A DNA stretch of 64,000 nt, taken from NCBI GenBank assembly GCA_036499395.1, contig DASYDW010000063.1:416817-480816 (forward strand), read 5' to 3'. The stretch comes from Pirellulales bacterium (lineage in GTDB: Bacteria; Planctomycetota; Planctomycetia; Pirellulales; JACPPG01). This document shows, one piece after another, positions 28,244 through 36,756 of the stretch; within the stretch, counting starts at the first letter, position 1; each line of letters begins with the position of its first letter. The notes beneath the pieces were generated by a model. The model did not search any database. It saw only the letters and a program-made list of their open reading frames with translations, and was not told the DNA's origin. The position numbers and the translations under genes are program-made.

Positions 28244-29713
28244 TTAGCGGTTGAAAATCAGGCCCACCGTCAGACCTTGCATGAACACGGTCTGCTTGTT
28301 GTTCCCGTGGACCAGGATGCCCATGTTCGGCAACTGGTAGTTGATCATGTCGGCCGGCCGGGCGACGTTGCCGACCAGGATGCCAGTCCAGCCGACGTTG
28401 AACGAGGCCTTGTTGAAGACCTGGTATTGCAGGTTGAACCGCAATTCACCCAAGGGGGAGAATTCCGTCTTCTGCACCGCAGTGTTCCAGCCGGTAGGGA
28501 GCAGGTTCAGCGATCGGCCTTGGACGGTCGAGACGCCGCCCGCTACGGTGTTCGAGGCGATCTCGCCCTGTTGCAGGTTGTTCTGCCAGTTGGCCATCGC
28601 GGCGAAGCGACCTTCGCTGGTGAACATCAAGCGATTGCGCTTGTGGGCGAATCGCAAGCCGATCTGACCACCACCCATGTTATTGATCGAACGGGTGTTC
28701 CAGTAGCTCGAATCGAGCACGCCACCGGTGCCGATGACGGCAAAGCTTTCGTCAAAGCGGAAGTAACGTACGCCGCCCAGGACTTCCCAGGTGACCGGGT
28801 GGAACGCCGGTCGCAGGCGCCATACGTAGTCTGCTTCCGCACCCCACAGGCTACGGTGATCGTAGGCGATGAGCGAGGTGAAGTTGACCGGCAACGTCGC
28901 CAGGTCCCCGAAGTCCGGAGCTCCGGCGTTCGAGGGGACTGAACCGCTGCTGGGGTTCGGTCCATAGCGTCCGAAAATACCGTTGCCGTTTAAGTCCGCG
29001 TCATGCCCGGTACCGTTGGGATCGACGAAGCCTTGCAGCAGCGAGATTCCTTGCGGTCCTTGAGGTGGTGCGTAGAACGGCACTCCGACGTTGTTGGCAA
29101 AGGCGTTCTGGTCGTTATCGTACAGCCGGAACGCGCTGAGCAAGAAGCCGTGATTCTTGTCCATCCAGCCACCTTCCCAGCGGTAGCCGTTCGACGGTCC
29201 TTGTCCGATCCAGCCGGTGTCCATCGGCGCGAGCTGCGGGCCCGCAATGCTACCTCCGGTCGTGCCGTCCGAGCTTGGGACCGTCCGGGCACCGTAGAAG
29301 ACACTCGAACCCGTCGAATAGCCGGTCGCGATGTCGGGATTGCCGATCAACGTGCGATGCGGAGCAGTGACCGTGTACCGCAGGTAATCCCACGAGGCCC
29401 ACCAGCCGGTGTTGGGCGCGATGCCCGCCCCGTAGGTGCTGATGTCGGCCGGGGCGAAGACCTCCATGTCCGCGATATTGACGAACTCGGGCCCCGAGGC
29501 GTCAATGCCGCTCGGCGGCTCATCGCCAACGGTCGGACCTGGGCCGGGACGATCGCGAGCCGGCTGTGGAGGTCCACTCGGTTGTTGGGGCACGGGCGGA
29601 TGCACATTCGAGTAGCGGTCGACCCCGGGTTCAATACCCAGGGCCAACGACGCGCTCAATAGTTGCACGGCCAATGCTAGCAGCAGGGATGCTTTCAAAC
29701 GGCTTATCGACAT
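28244..29713 (-). CDS. BBP7 family outer-membrane beta-barrel protein
   Basis: 489 residues, predicted outer-membrane. A signal peptide (RLKASLLLALAVQLLSASLALG) precedes a proline-rich stretch (HPPVPQQPSGPPQPARDRPGPGP) and a long region of alternating aromatic/polar beta strands (WWASWDYLRYTVTA; WGAEADYVWRLRPAFHPVTWEVLGGVRYFRFDESFAV; QIGLRFAHKRNRLMFTSEGRFAAMANWQNNLQQG). It ends MQGLTVGLIFNR, with the C-terminal strand ending in an aromatic-x pattern. The family is a planctomycete-specific paralogous group; cargo or function is unknown. ATG 29713 sits directly before the signal peptide; an ATG at 29728 adds five residues. Confidence 0.88.
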   Translation of the reverse strand: MSISRLKASLLLALAVQLLSASLALGIEPGVDRYSNVHPPVPQQPSGPPQPARDRPGPGPTVGDEPPSGIDASGPEFVNIADMEVFAPADISTYGAGIAPNTGWWASWDYLRYTVTAPHRTLIGNPDIATGYSTGSSVFYGARTVPSSDGTTGGSIAGPQLAPMDTGWIGQGPSNGYRWEGGWMDKNHGFLLSAFRLYDNDQNAFANNVGVPFYAPPQGPQGISLLQGFVDPNGTGHDADLNGNGIFGRYGPNPSSGSVPSNAGAPDFGDLATLPVNFTSLIAYDHRSLWGAEADYVWRLRPAFHPVTWEVLGGVRYFRFDESFAVIGTGGVLDSSYWNTRSINNMGGGQIGLRFAHKRNRLMFTSEGRFAAMANWQNNLQQGEIASNTVAGGVSTVQGRSLNLLPTGWNTAVQKTEFSPLGELRFNLQYQVFNKASFNVGWTGILVGNVARPADMINYQLPNMGILVHGNNKQTVFMQGLTVGLIFNR

Positions 29714-30162
29714 CGTCGGAGTCCACATAAGGTCCACGACCGTTTCCGCGCACTCGCACAACGGAGAACTCCGCTGTAGGCGTTCGTGCCGGTAGTATCG
29801 GCCATGCCTGTCGCGTGAGTTGAGTAAGAAAGGTAAACCTTGCCGGAAAAAGAACCCTTTCCGATTCCGAAGAGATTGCCGCCACTCGACTGCGTATTAT
29901 GAGTCGACTGCGATGAGTTTGACGGCGCAAGCAACCCACGCCTTGAAAAGACAGGATGTCTGCGGGAACCCTCCTGACGGTCTAGAGCGATCGTTTTTCG
30001 CTCTCGCGAGGGCGCGATTTCACAGACAATTTTCTACCGGCTGTGCAAGCCGTAGCTGGATCAGCGGTTCCTGTTACTCCAGGGGCAGCAGATAGCACCC
30101 AAGCGAAATCGGCTGGCGACAGATTTCTGCCTGCACTAAGCAATCGAAAGCCGCGCCGAGAC
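29714..30162. other. Intergenic region upstream of the BBP7 gene
   Basis: About 450 bases between the end of the cytochrome/WD40 gene and the start of the BBP7 gene, both on the minus strand, so it should contain the BBP7 promoter and the end of the upstream cluster. A hairpin at about 29986-30004 (GAGCGA with TCGCTC) has no adjacent T-run on the minus strand. Nothing else was recognised. Confidence 0.35.
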
Positions 30163-33100
30163 TTACGGCTGCTTCGCATCGAGCGTGTAGACCGGCTTCG
30201 CGTCCAGGGCGTTCCAGGCCCGCAAAACGCTGTCCTGGCCCCCGGCGACCAGGAACTTGCCGTCGGGCGTGATCGCGGCGGCATACATATAGTCCGCGCC
30301 GCCGCCGAAGTCGCGTACGCGCTTGCCGCTATCAACCTGGTGTAGGTGGACCAGCTTATCTCCCGCGCAAGAGATCGCTTCATCGCCGGGGCCGACGAAC
30401 GCCACGGCCGTCACTTCCTTCGTAAAGCCGGCGATCGTTCGCTGCTGCTCGCCGGTTTCGAAGTTCCACACCTTGATCACGTTGTCGGCGCCACCGCTTG
30501 CTAGCACGCGCCCCTGCGCTTGCCAGGTGACTGATAGCACATGGTGCGTATGCCCCTCGAACGATTTAACGAGCTTGCCGGAGTTGATGTCGAAGACCTT
30601 CACGAACTTGTCGGCGCCGCAACTGGCGAGGTACTTGCCCTCGGGCGAGAAGTCGACGCCGAAGATGGTATCGCTGTGGGCGTCCGAGATCTCACGGGCC
30701 AGGGTGCCGTCGGCGACGTTCCAGATCTTCAACTCGCCGCTGCGTGACGGCTCGCCACTACCGCTTGCGAGCAGCTTGCTATCGGGACTGAAATCGAGCG
30801 CCGTGACGCGATCAGCCAAGAGCGGACTCTCCGCCCCGCCGATCGTTCGTTGCCAGACCCAGGCCGGATGCAATTCCCAGGCGGCGGCGGTTTTGTCCGC
30901 GCCACCGGAAACGACTCGCCCGGCACTGGCGAAGCCGAGATTGAGAATCGGCGCGGCGTGCCCGGCGTATGTTTCGAACGGGGCGCCGGTCTCGGCGCTC
31001 CACAAATGCACCAGGCGATCGTCGCCCCCGGTGGCCAATTGCAGATTGTCAGGCGCGAAGGCGACCGTGCGGATTGGCTGTTCGCTGGCCACGGCCGTTT
31101 GCTTCGCGGTTTCGAGTTCGGCCTGCGATTGCTTGAGCGAGGCTTCCGCGGCCTCTTGAGCGGACTTGGCGACGGGCACCGCATCCGTGGCCCGTTTCGT
31201 AGCCGCATTCGCCGCCACGAGCGCCTGATCGGCCGCGGTCTTCGAAGTCTCGGCTTGCTTCCGAGCTGCCTCGGCGTCGGTCGCCGCCTTGGCTTTTGCC
31301 GCCACGGCGTCGGTGGCGGCCTTGAGCTTGGCCGGCGATTCGGCCACGGCTTTTTCTGCCGCGACCTTGGCTTCCTTCGTCGCGGTGATTTTAGCAACGG
31401 CTTCGGCCGAGGCTTTCTCGCCAGCGACCTTGGCATCGGCCAAGAACTTATTCGCCGGCAGGGCGTCCGCCGCAGCCTTGGCCTGGGCGGCCATTTCCGC
31501 GATCGACTTCGCCGCGGCTTCGGCGTCGGCAATTACTTTGTCGGCGCCAGCCTTGGCGTCTTCCGCGGCTTTGGCCGCAGCCGCGGCCTCGGTCGATGCT
31601 TTGTCGGCGGCCACTTTTTCTTCTTCGGCTTTCTTCGCGGCCTCAATCTTTTCCGCGACCGCTTTCTCGGCCGCGGTGATCGCTTCCATGCTCTTCTTCA
31701 CACCCTCGGCTTCCGAGGCCGCGGCTTTCTCGGCCGTACCAACCGCCGCCGTCAGGTAGGCGACATCGCGCTGTCGACCCGCGATCGTGCGTTCGACGTT
31801 CGCCACATTTAGCTGCGTCGTCACATCACCACGCATCTCGGCCAGCATCTTGCCGTCGGCGGCGTTCCACAGCCGGGCAATGCCATTGACTCCGGCCGTC
31901 GCAAACCGGGCAGCATCCGGGCGCACAGCCACGGCCGTGACCGCGCTGCAGTGATCCAGCTTGTGCAGCACTTTGCCGTCGGCCAGATTCCACAGCCGTG
32001 CGGAGCCATCAACGCTGCCCGAGAAAACTCGCGCCGGCATGCCAGTCACGCTGGCCAGCGCCGTTACGGGTTGCTCGTGACCGGTAAGTGTGATGAGGGG
32101 CGCGGCGTCGGCGATCTGTTGGGCCGTGGCCGCGGCGATATCCCATACGCGGATCAAATTGTCAGCGCCGCCGGCCGCAATTTGTGCTCCATCGCTGACC
32201 AGGGCCACAGCGCTCACGGCCGCGGGCGTATTGACGCCTCCGAGCGCCGCGCCGTCAGTGACTTGCCAGGCGCGGATCGTCTTGTCAGTCGAACTGGAAA
32301 ACAGCCGGCTGCCGTCGGCTGAAAACACCAGGCCAGTGATCGGCGCAGCATGCGCCGCGATGGTGCGTGCCGGCGCGCCGGTAGCCGCGTCCCAAAGCTT
32401 CACTTGCCCATCGTTTCCGCCGGTGGCCAGAAGCTTGCCGTCGGCACTCGTGGTCAGCACGGTGACCGATTCTGGCGCGACAGCTTCCAGCGTGTAGGAA
32501 CGAACATTGCGCGGCCGGCTCCACAGCTTGATGGTGCGATAACCGCCCGAGGCCAGCGTGCCGCCGTCGGGACTGATGGCTAGCGACTGAACTATGTCGA
32601 GGTCCGCGGCTCCTGGCTTCTGATAGATGCCGGTCCGCAGCAGTTCAGGATCCGTCAGTCGGCCAACCAGGCGCCCCGTCGGCGCGTGATAGACGAAAAT
32701 CTGATTCGCGCGGCCGCAGGCGGTGTATTGCCCATCAGGCGTAATCGCCACGGCATAAATCGGATTCACCCCCGGCGGCAAGGGTTGCCAGTCAATCGAT
32801 TCGGCGACTGACGTCGCGCCGGTGGCCCCCTGGTCGATCCACAATTTGACGAGCCCCAGCGCTTCGCTCGACAGCGGCGCTGCGTTGGCCTTGTTTCCCT
32901 CAGGCGGCATCAGCGGCTCGGCCTTGCCTGTGGCGCGATCCAAAAGTAGGCTTTCGCCTCCCTTGCCCGCGACGGCGGCCGGGCCCGAATCGCCCCCCTT
33001 GAGCATCGTTTGCGGGCTTTCGAGGTTTAGCCCTCCTTCGTGCGTCGTCGAGTTATGGCAGGCCAGGCAGTGCTTCTTCAAAAGTGGCTGCACGTCCTTC

Positions 33101-33240
33101 GCGAAATCAACGGGCGCGTCGCGCTTGATTTCAGCGATGGGAATTGTCTTCACGGCATCGTCAGCTTGCGCGGCAGCGACGACCACCGTCAGGCAAAGTG
33201 CAAGCGGGATGACCGTATATCGGACGAGGCTGATAGGCAT
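30163..33240 (-). CDS. Planctomycete-type cytochrome c / WD40 protein with central coiled coil
   Basis: About 1,025 residues, exported (signal peptide to about residue 30). First comes a haem-c domain with HCLACH (about 57-61) in a FAKDVQPLLKKHCLACH context typical of planctomycete cytochromes. WD40 blades follow (such as GGNDGQVKLWDAATG, SSSTDKTIRAWQ and GGADNLIRVWDIA). An Ala/Lys/Glu-rich coiled coil occupies about residues 480-720, and more WD40 blades follow (GGDDRLVHLWSAETG; SCGADKFVKVFDINSGKLVKSFEGH; GGADNVIKVWNFETGEQQRTI). The coil therefore interrupts or joins two propellers. The start at 33240 (MPISLVRY) precedes the signal peptide; a TTG at 33267 is an alternative. It is the last gene of a three-gene minus-strand cluster, 42 bases after the PPC gene. 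Role unknown. Confidence 0.9.
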   Translation of the reverse strand: MPISLVRYTVIPLALCLTVVVAAAQADDAVKTIPIAEIKRDAPVDFAKDVQPLLKKHCLACHNSTTHEGGLNLESPQTMLKGGDSGPAAVAGKGGESLLLDRATGKAEPLMPPEGNKANAAPLSSEALGLVKLWIDQGATGATSVAESIDWQPLPPGVNPIYAVAITPDGQYTACGRANQIFVYHAPTGRLVGRLTDPELLRTGIYQKPGAADLDIVQSLAISPDGGTLASGGYRTIKLWSRPRNVRSYTLEAVAPESVTVLTTSADGKLLATGGNDGQVKLWDAATGAPARTIAAHAAPITGLVFSADGSRLFSSSTDKTIRAWQVTDGAALGGVNTPAAVSAVALVSDGAQIAAGGADNLIRVWDIAAATAQQIADAAPLITLTGHEQPVTALASVTGMPARVFSGSVDGSARLWNLADGKVLHKLDHCSAVTAVAVRPDAARFATAGVNGIARLWNAADGKMLAEMRGDVTTQLNVANVERTIAGRQRDVAYLTAAVGTAEKAAASEAEGVKKSMEAITAAEKAVAEKIEAAKKAEEEKVAADKASTEAAAAAKAAEDAKAGADKVIADAEAAAKSIAEMAAQAKAAADALPANKFLADAKVAGEKASAEAVAKITATKEAKVAAEKAVAESPAKLKAATDAVAAKAKAATDAEAARKQAETSKTAADQALVAANAATKRATDAVPVAKSAQEAAEASLKQSQAELETAKQTAVASEQPIRTVAFAPDNLQLATGGDDRLVHLWSAETGAPFETYAGHAAPILNLGFASAGRVVSGGADKTAAAWELHPAWVWQRTIGGAESPLLADRVTALDFSPDSKLLASGSGEPSRSGELKIWNVADGTLAREISDAHSDTIFGVDFSPEGKYLASCGADKFVKVFDINSGKLVKSFEGHTHHVLSVTWQAQGRVLASGGADNVIKVWNFETGEQQRTIAGFTKEVTAVAFVGPGDEAISCAGDKLVHLHQVDSGKRVRDFGGGADYMYAAAITPDGKFLVAGGQDSVLRAWNALDAKPVYTLDAKQP

Positions 33241-33282
33241 GGCTTTACCGATAGTCTGCTTAAACAATCTTGAAGGGCGTCA

Positions 33283-36200
33283 TTATTTCGCCGTCTCGAT
33301 TTCCACAGCGAGCGGAGCGTCGACCTGGAAATCGGCGCCGCCGAATTTGAATTTGGTGCGGGCCGTGAGGGCGTGCTTGCCGGGCGCGGCGTCGGCGGCT
33401 GCGACCAGCGCGAACTTACTGGCCGCCTGATCGCCCGGGATCGCAAGCTTCGCGGCCGACAGTCCCTTGGCCGTTTCAGGCACGATCAGTTCGACCTCGA
33501 TCGGTTCGGCAAAGGCATACAGCCGGCCGAGCGTCACGGGGACCTCGGTCGTGGTGCCTGGCTTCACGGCCGCGGCCAATGGCGTGACAGCGAGCGACAA
33601 CGGTCCGTCGGTGATCTTCACCTGCGTCGATGTCGAGGTCTCGAAGATGTTCACGTTCTTGGGCTCGGCAGCTTTCGCCAGGTCGGCAGCCCGTTTATCT
33701 GCAGCGGTCTTGGCATCGGCGGCGGACTTGGCCTTAGCGGCCGCGTCGGCGGCGGCCTTGTCACGTGCGGATTTTTCAGCGGCAGCCGCTTGCGATTTCG
33801 CCGTGGCCTCGGCGGCTGCCTTTTGCGCGGCGTCATTTGTCGCCGTAACGGCCTGCAACTGCGTTTGCGCCTCGCCTGCCGCTTTCTCCGCGGTATCCTT
33901 GGCTTGCACCAGGTCCTGATTCGTCGAGTCTTTGTCCGCGGCCTCACGCGCTTGCGCGAGCTTAGCCTGCGCGGCCTTCATGGCATCGGTCGCCGCGACG
34001 AGTTTTTGTGATTCGGCCTGGGCCAGTTCGATGGTCTGTTTCGCTGCGGCAGCGGAATCGGTTGCTGACTTCTCGGCGGCCTGACGCGCTTGTTCCGCGG
34101 CTTGCGATGCGGCTGTGATCTCGCCGGCCAGCCGGTCAATCTCTTTTTGCATTGTCGCCGCGGCTTCGGCGCTTTGAGGATCGCGCCGGTAAGGAACGCT
34201 GGCACCGACCTGCAATCGCAGGTCGTAAAGGCCGGGCCGGGCCTTGTCGGCGATCTCGAGCACGAGCTTACCGTCGCTCGCTTCGGGAGCGATGGTGATC
34301 GGCGCCGCTTTCACGTTCGCCGGCAGCGCGATCGCGGTCAACGTGACCGGCTGCTTCATGTCCCCGCGGCGCGTGACCTTGACGGGAATTTCCAGCTTGC
34401 CGGCGCGCGACATTTCCCATGTCTTGTCCTCGCCCAACTCGACCAGCACGGGGGCCGTGTCGCGATCGATCACCGATAGCCACAGATCGCGTGCCACGCG
34501 CGAGTCGGGCGATTGCGTTGCCGCGACCGACCATTGGGTCGACGCCGGGCGTGCGACACGGGGCACTTCTTTGCCCTCGATTTGCGCCTTGCCGACAACA
34601 TGAATCGCGCCCGTCCAGGCGGCTTGTTCGTCGCTGGCTCGCAGCACCAAGGTCGTCGTATTCTGGCCGGCCGGAATGAGCGATTTACTGACCGTAACGC
34701 CCGCCGGCAGGCCTTCGACCGCGAGCGGAATTTCACCGTCGAAGCCATCGCGGCGCAGGGCAACGACGTTGATCATTTCCGTTCCGCCACGCCGTAGCAG
34801 CGGGTTGCCCGGCTGAGATTCGGCCGGAGCCGTGAGGTTCGCATGGTAGGCAGGCACAGCGACCAATCGATAGTCGGGCGCGGCTTTGCGAATCGCCAAG
34901 GCGTACACCAGCCGCGGGTCGCCGCGCGATCCGGCGTACAAATCCCGAATCAGAATGCGATACGTACCATCCTCGGGAGCCGTGAAGCGATAGGCCGGAT
35001 CGTCGCTGTCGGGCTTGAACGTGGCGATGCCGATGCCCTTGGCTGTGTCGTCGAGCTCTTGCACGTCAGTGGCCTGGACCTCGCCTTTGTCGTTGCGCGT
35101 GACGCGTTGAATGAGCAGGTAAGGATCGGTCGGCAAGCCCAGCCGCTGCGAGATCGCCTCGATCCAATACGCCTCCCCTTTCTTGGCGTCGAACGAGATC
35201 CAGTCGTAATCACCGCGCGGCGTGAACTGACCAACGTAAGTGCAAGGCGCGGTCACTGCTTGCGGCTTGTCGGGATCGTTGTTCGGCTCCTGCTCGGCCA
35301 CGACCGCGGCCGAGGTAAAGCCGATCAGAAGCGGATTCGAGCTGCCGGTGGGCGTCGTCAAACGATATTCGAAACCGTCCAGGTTCACGTCCTGCGCTCG
35401 GGCCAGGCTGCTGATGGCCAGTTCTTCGGTGGCGGAGCCCGTCGGAGCCTCGATTTCCACGGTGAGCTTCTCGAGCGGCCGGCCGCGCGACGTCAGCCCC
35501 GCAACCTTCTCACCACCGGGCAGATGACTGCCGTACAAGGTGAACGAGGCTTTCGTGCCGGGCACGGCTACAGGCGGAAAGACGAAATCGACATACGGCC
35601 CGGTCGAAACGAGTAAGCGGTAAAAGTGATCATTGCCGCCGCGATACAAAAAATCGAAGAGCTTGATGACATACTCGCCATCGGCCGGCGCCGTGAAGGC
35701 CAGCAATGGATCGCGCCGATTGGTGTCGCGATCCGTGGCCAACTCGCGGCCCGTCGCGTCGTAAATCGCCAGCGTCGCGTCCATCCGCGAATCGATGCGC
35801 TCGGCCCAGACGTCAATGATGACCTGCTCGTCCTTCTTAAGCGCGATCTTGAAAAAGTCATTGGCCGTGGCGTCGGCCGTGCCATTGATGATCGTGTTCA
35901 ACGGGATCGCCGCGGCCTTGTCGACCGTATGGTTATCCGCCGGTTCGCTCTGCTCGGGCAGGCTGCCTACGACGAAAGCGCGCGGATTCGAAACGCCAAA
36001 GCGCCCCGCGAAGCGCGCTTCGTACACGCCCGGCGGGACATCCGGATGAATGGCGACCGTAAACTCATTGGGGATCGGTTGCTGCCCCTTTTCGAAAAGG
36101 CCCGCGGGCCTGGACTTTTGCACAGCCGTGATATGGGGGTGCGAGAAAACCAGCCGATCGGCCCCCTCGATATCGACGCCGGCCGCGAGCTTCACGTCGA

Positions 36201-36378
36201 CGATCGTGCCTTGCCGACCGCCCGCCGGCGAGAGGGCATGCAGTTGTGCCGCGGGGAGCTGCGCAAAAATCGGTGCAGCGACGACCGTCGTCCAGGCGGC
36301 AAAGAGCACGCAGCGAAGCACTCGCACCGAGGCGCGCGTGCGCCTGTGAAATGAAACACGGGTTCGAACATTCTCCAT
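33283..36378 (-). CDS. PPC-domain exported protein with C-terminal coiled coil
   Basis: 1,031 residues. A signal peptide near residues 20-40 (VLRCVLFAAWTTVVAAPIFAQ) is followed by LHALSPAGGRQGTIVDVKL, typical of planctomycete exported proteins that precede WD40/cytochrome genes. One or more pre-peptidase C-terminal (PPC) beta domains follow, e.g. NDFFKIALKKDEQVIIDVWAE with DATLAIYDATGRELA and FTAPADGEYVIKLFD. Further beta-rich segments include ARNDKGEVQATD-like strands and GTYRILIRDLYAGS. An Ala/Gln/Lys-rich coiled coil spans about residues 736-903, then a final beta region. No catalytic residues were recognised. PPC domains usually bind polymers or aid export. It sits between the DUF1549/DUF1553 gene and the cytochrome/WD40 gene, same strand. 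Confidence 0.88.
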   Translation of the reverse strand: MENVRTRVSFHRRTRASVRVLRCVLFAAWTTVVAAPIFAQLPAAQLHALSPAGGRQGTIVDVKLAAGVDIEGADRLVFSHPHITAVQKSRPAGLFEKGQQPIPNEFTVAIHPDVPPGVYEARFAGRFGVSNPRAFVVGSLPEQSEPADNHTVDKAAAIPLNTIINGTADATANDFFKIALKKDEQVIIDVWAERIDSRMDATLAIYDATGRELATDRDTNRRDPLLAFTAPADGEYVIKLFDFLYRGGNDHFYRLLVSTGPYVDFVFPPVAVPGTKASFTLYGSHLPGGEKVAGLTSRGRPLEKLTVEIEAPTGSATEELAISSLARAQDVNLDGFEYRLTTPTGSSNPLLIGFTSAAVVAEQEPNNDPDKPQAVTAPCTYVGQFTPRGDYDWISFDAKKGEAYWIEAISQRLGLPTDPYLLIQRVTRNDKGEVQATDVQELDDTAKGIGIATFKPDSDDPAYRFTAPEDGTYRILIRDLYAGSRGDPRLVYALAIRKAAPDYRLVAVPAYHANLTAPAESQPGNPLLRRGGTEMINVVALRRDGFDGEIPLAVEGLPAGVTVSKSLIPAGQNTTTLVLRASDEQAAWTGAIHVVGKAQIEGKEVPRVARPASTQWSVAATQSPDSRVARDLWLSVIDRDTAPVLVELGEDKTWEMSRAGKLEIPVKVTRRGDMKQPVTLTAIALPANVKAAPITIAPEASDGKLVLEIADKARPGLYDLRLQVGASVPYRRDPQSAEAAATMQKEIDRLAGEITAASQAAEQARQAAEKSATDSAAAAKQTIELAQAESQKLVAATDAMKAAQAKLAQAREAADKDSTNQDLVQAKDTAEKAAGEAQTQLQAVTATNDAAQKAAAEATAKSQAAAAEKSARDKAAADAAAKAKSAADAKTAADKRAADLAKAAEPKNVNIFETSTSTQVKITDGPLSLAVTPLAAAVKPGTTTEVPVTLGRLYAFAEPIEVELIVPETAKGLSAAKLAIPGDQAASKFALVAAADAAPGKHALTARTKFKFGGADFQVDAPLAVEIETAK

Positions 36379-36756
36379 CGTGGAGTCCTCGCCGGAGGCT
36401 GGTCAGCAGACCGGCCTCGGCTTCGAGGCAGGCCTGTATTTTTCGGGCAGGTATCTTGGAGGGACTATTCATCGGGACGAAACCGTCACGCGCCGGGCTT
36501 TCAATCTGCTCGGGCACGTTCGGCAGGTCCGCGCTATCAGCATCCGCCGCGAGGAGCGACGGATGCCGCCATTGCCAATCAACACTCGTCTGAGGACGAG
36601 CATGCGTCGCGATGCACGGCCGGGGCCGCCGCGACCCTTACAGTCTGACCCACGAGTGGCCAGAAATCCACTGCCGAGCCAAGGTTGCACGGCGATCCGC
36701 AGCGTCCGACCGGTCAAGTTCCAGCGAACCGCCGGCCGGGCAAGCGCCGTGCGGTT
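36379..36756. other. Spacer inside the DUF1549/PPC/WD40 cluster
   Basis: 378 gene-free bases between the DUF1549/DUF1553 gene and the PPC gene, both minus-strand. In related clusters a DUF1501 gene often sits at this position. No remnant of one was recognisable here, and no terminator or clear promoter was seen. Confidence 0.4.

Noticed and set aside
30850..31812. A 320-codon plus-strand frame rich in Gly, Arg, Phe and Leu
   Set aside because: It mirrors the Ala/Lys-rich coiled coil of the cytochrome/WD40 gene on the other strand, so its repetitive look is a reflection of that coil.
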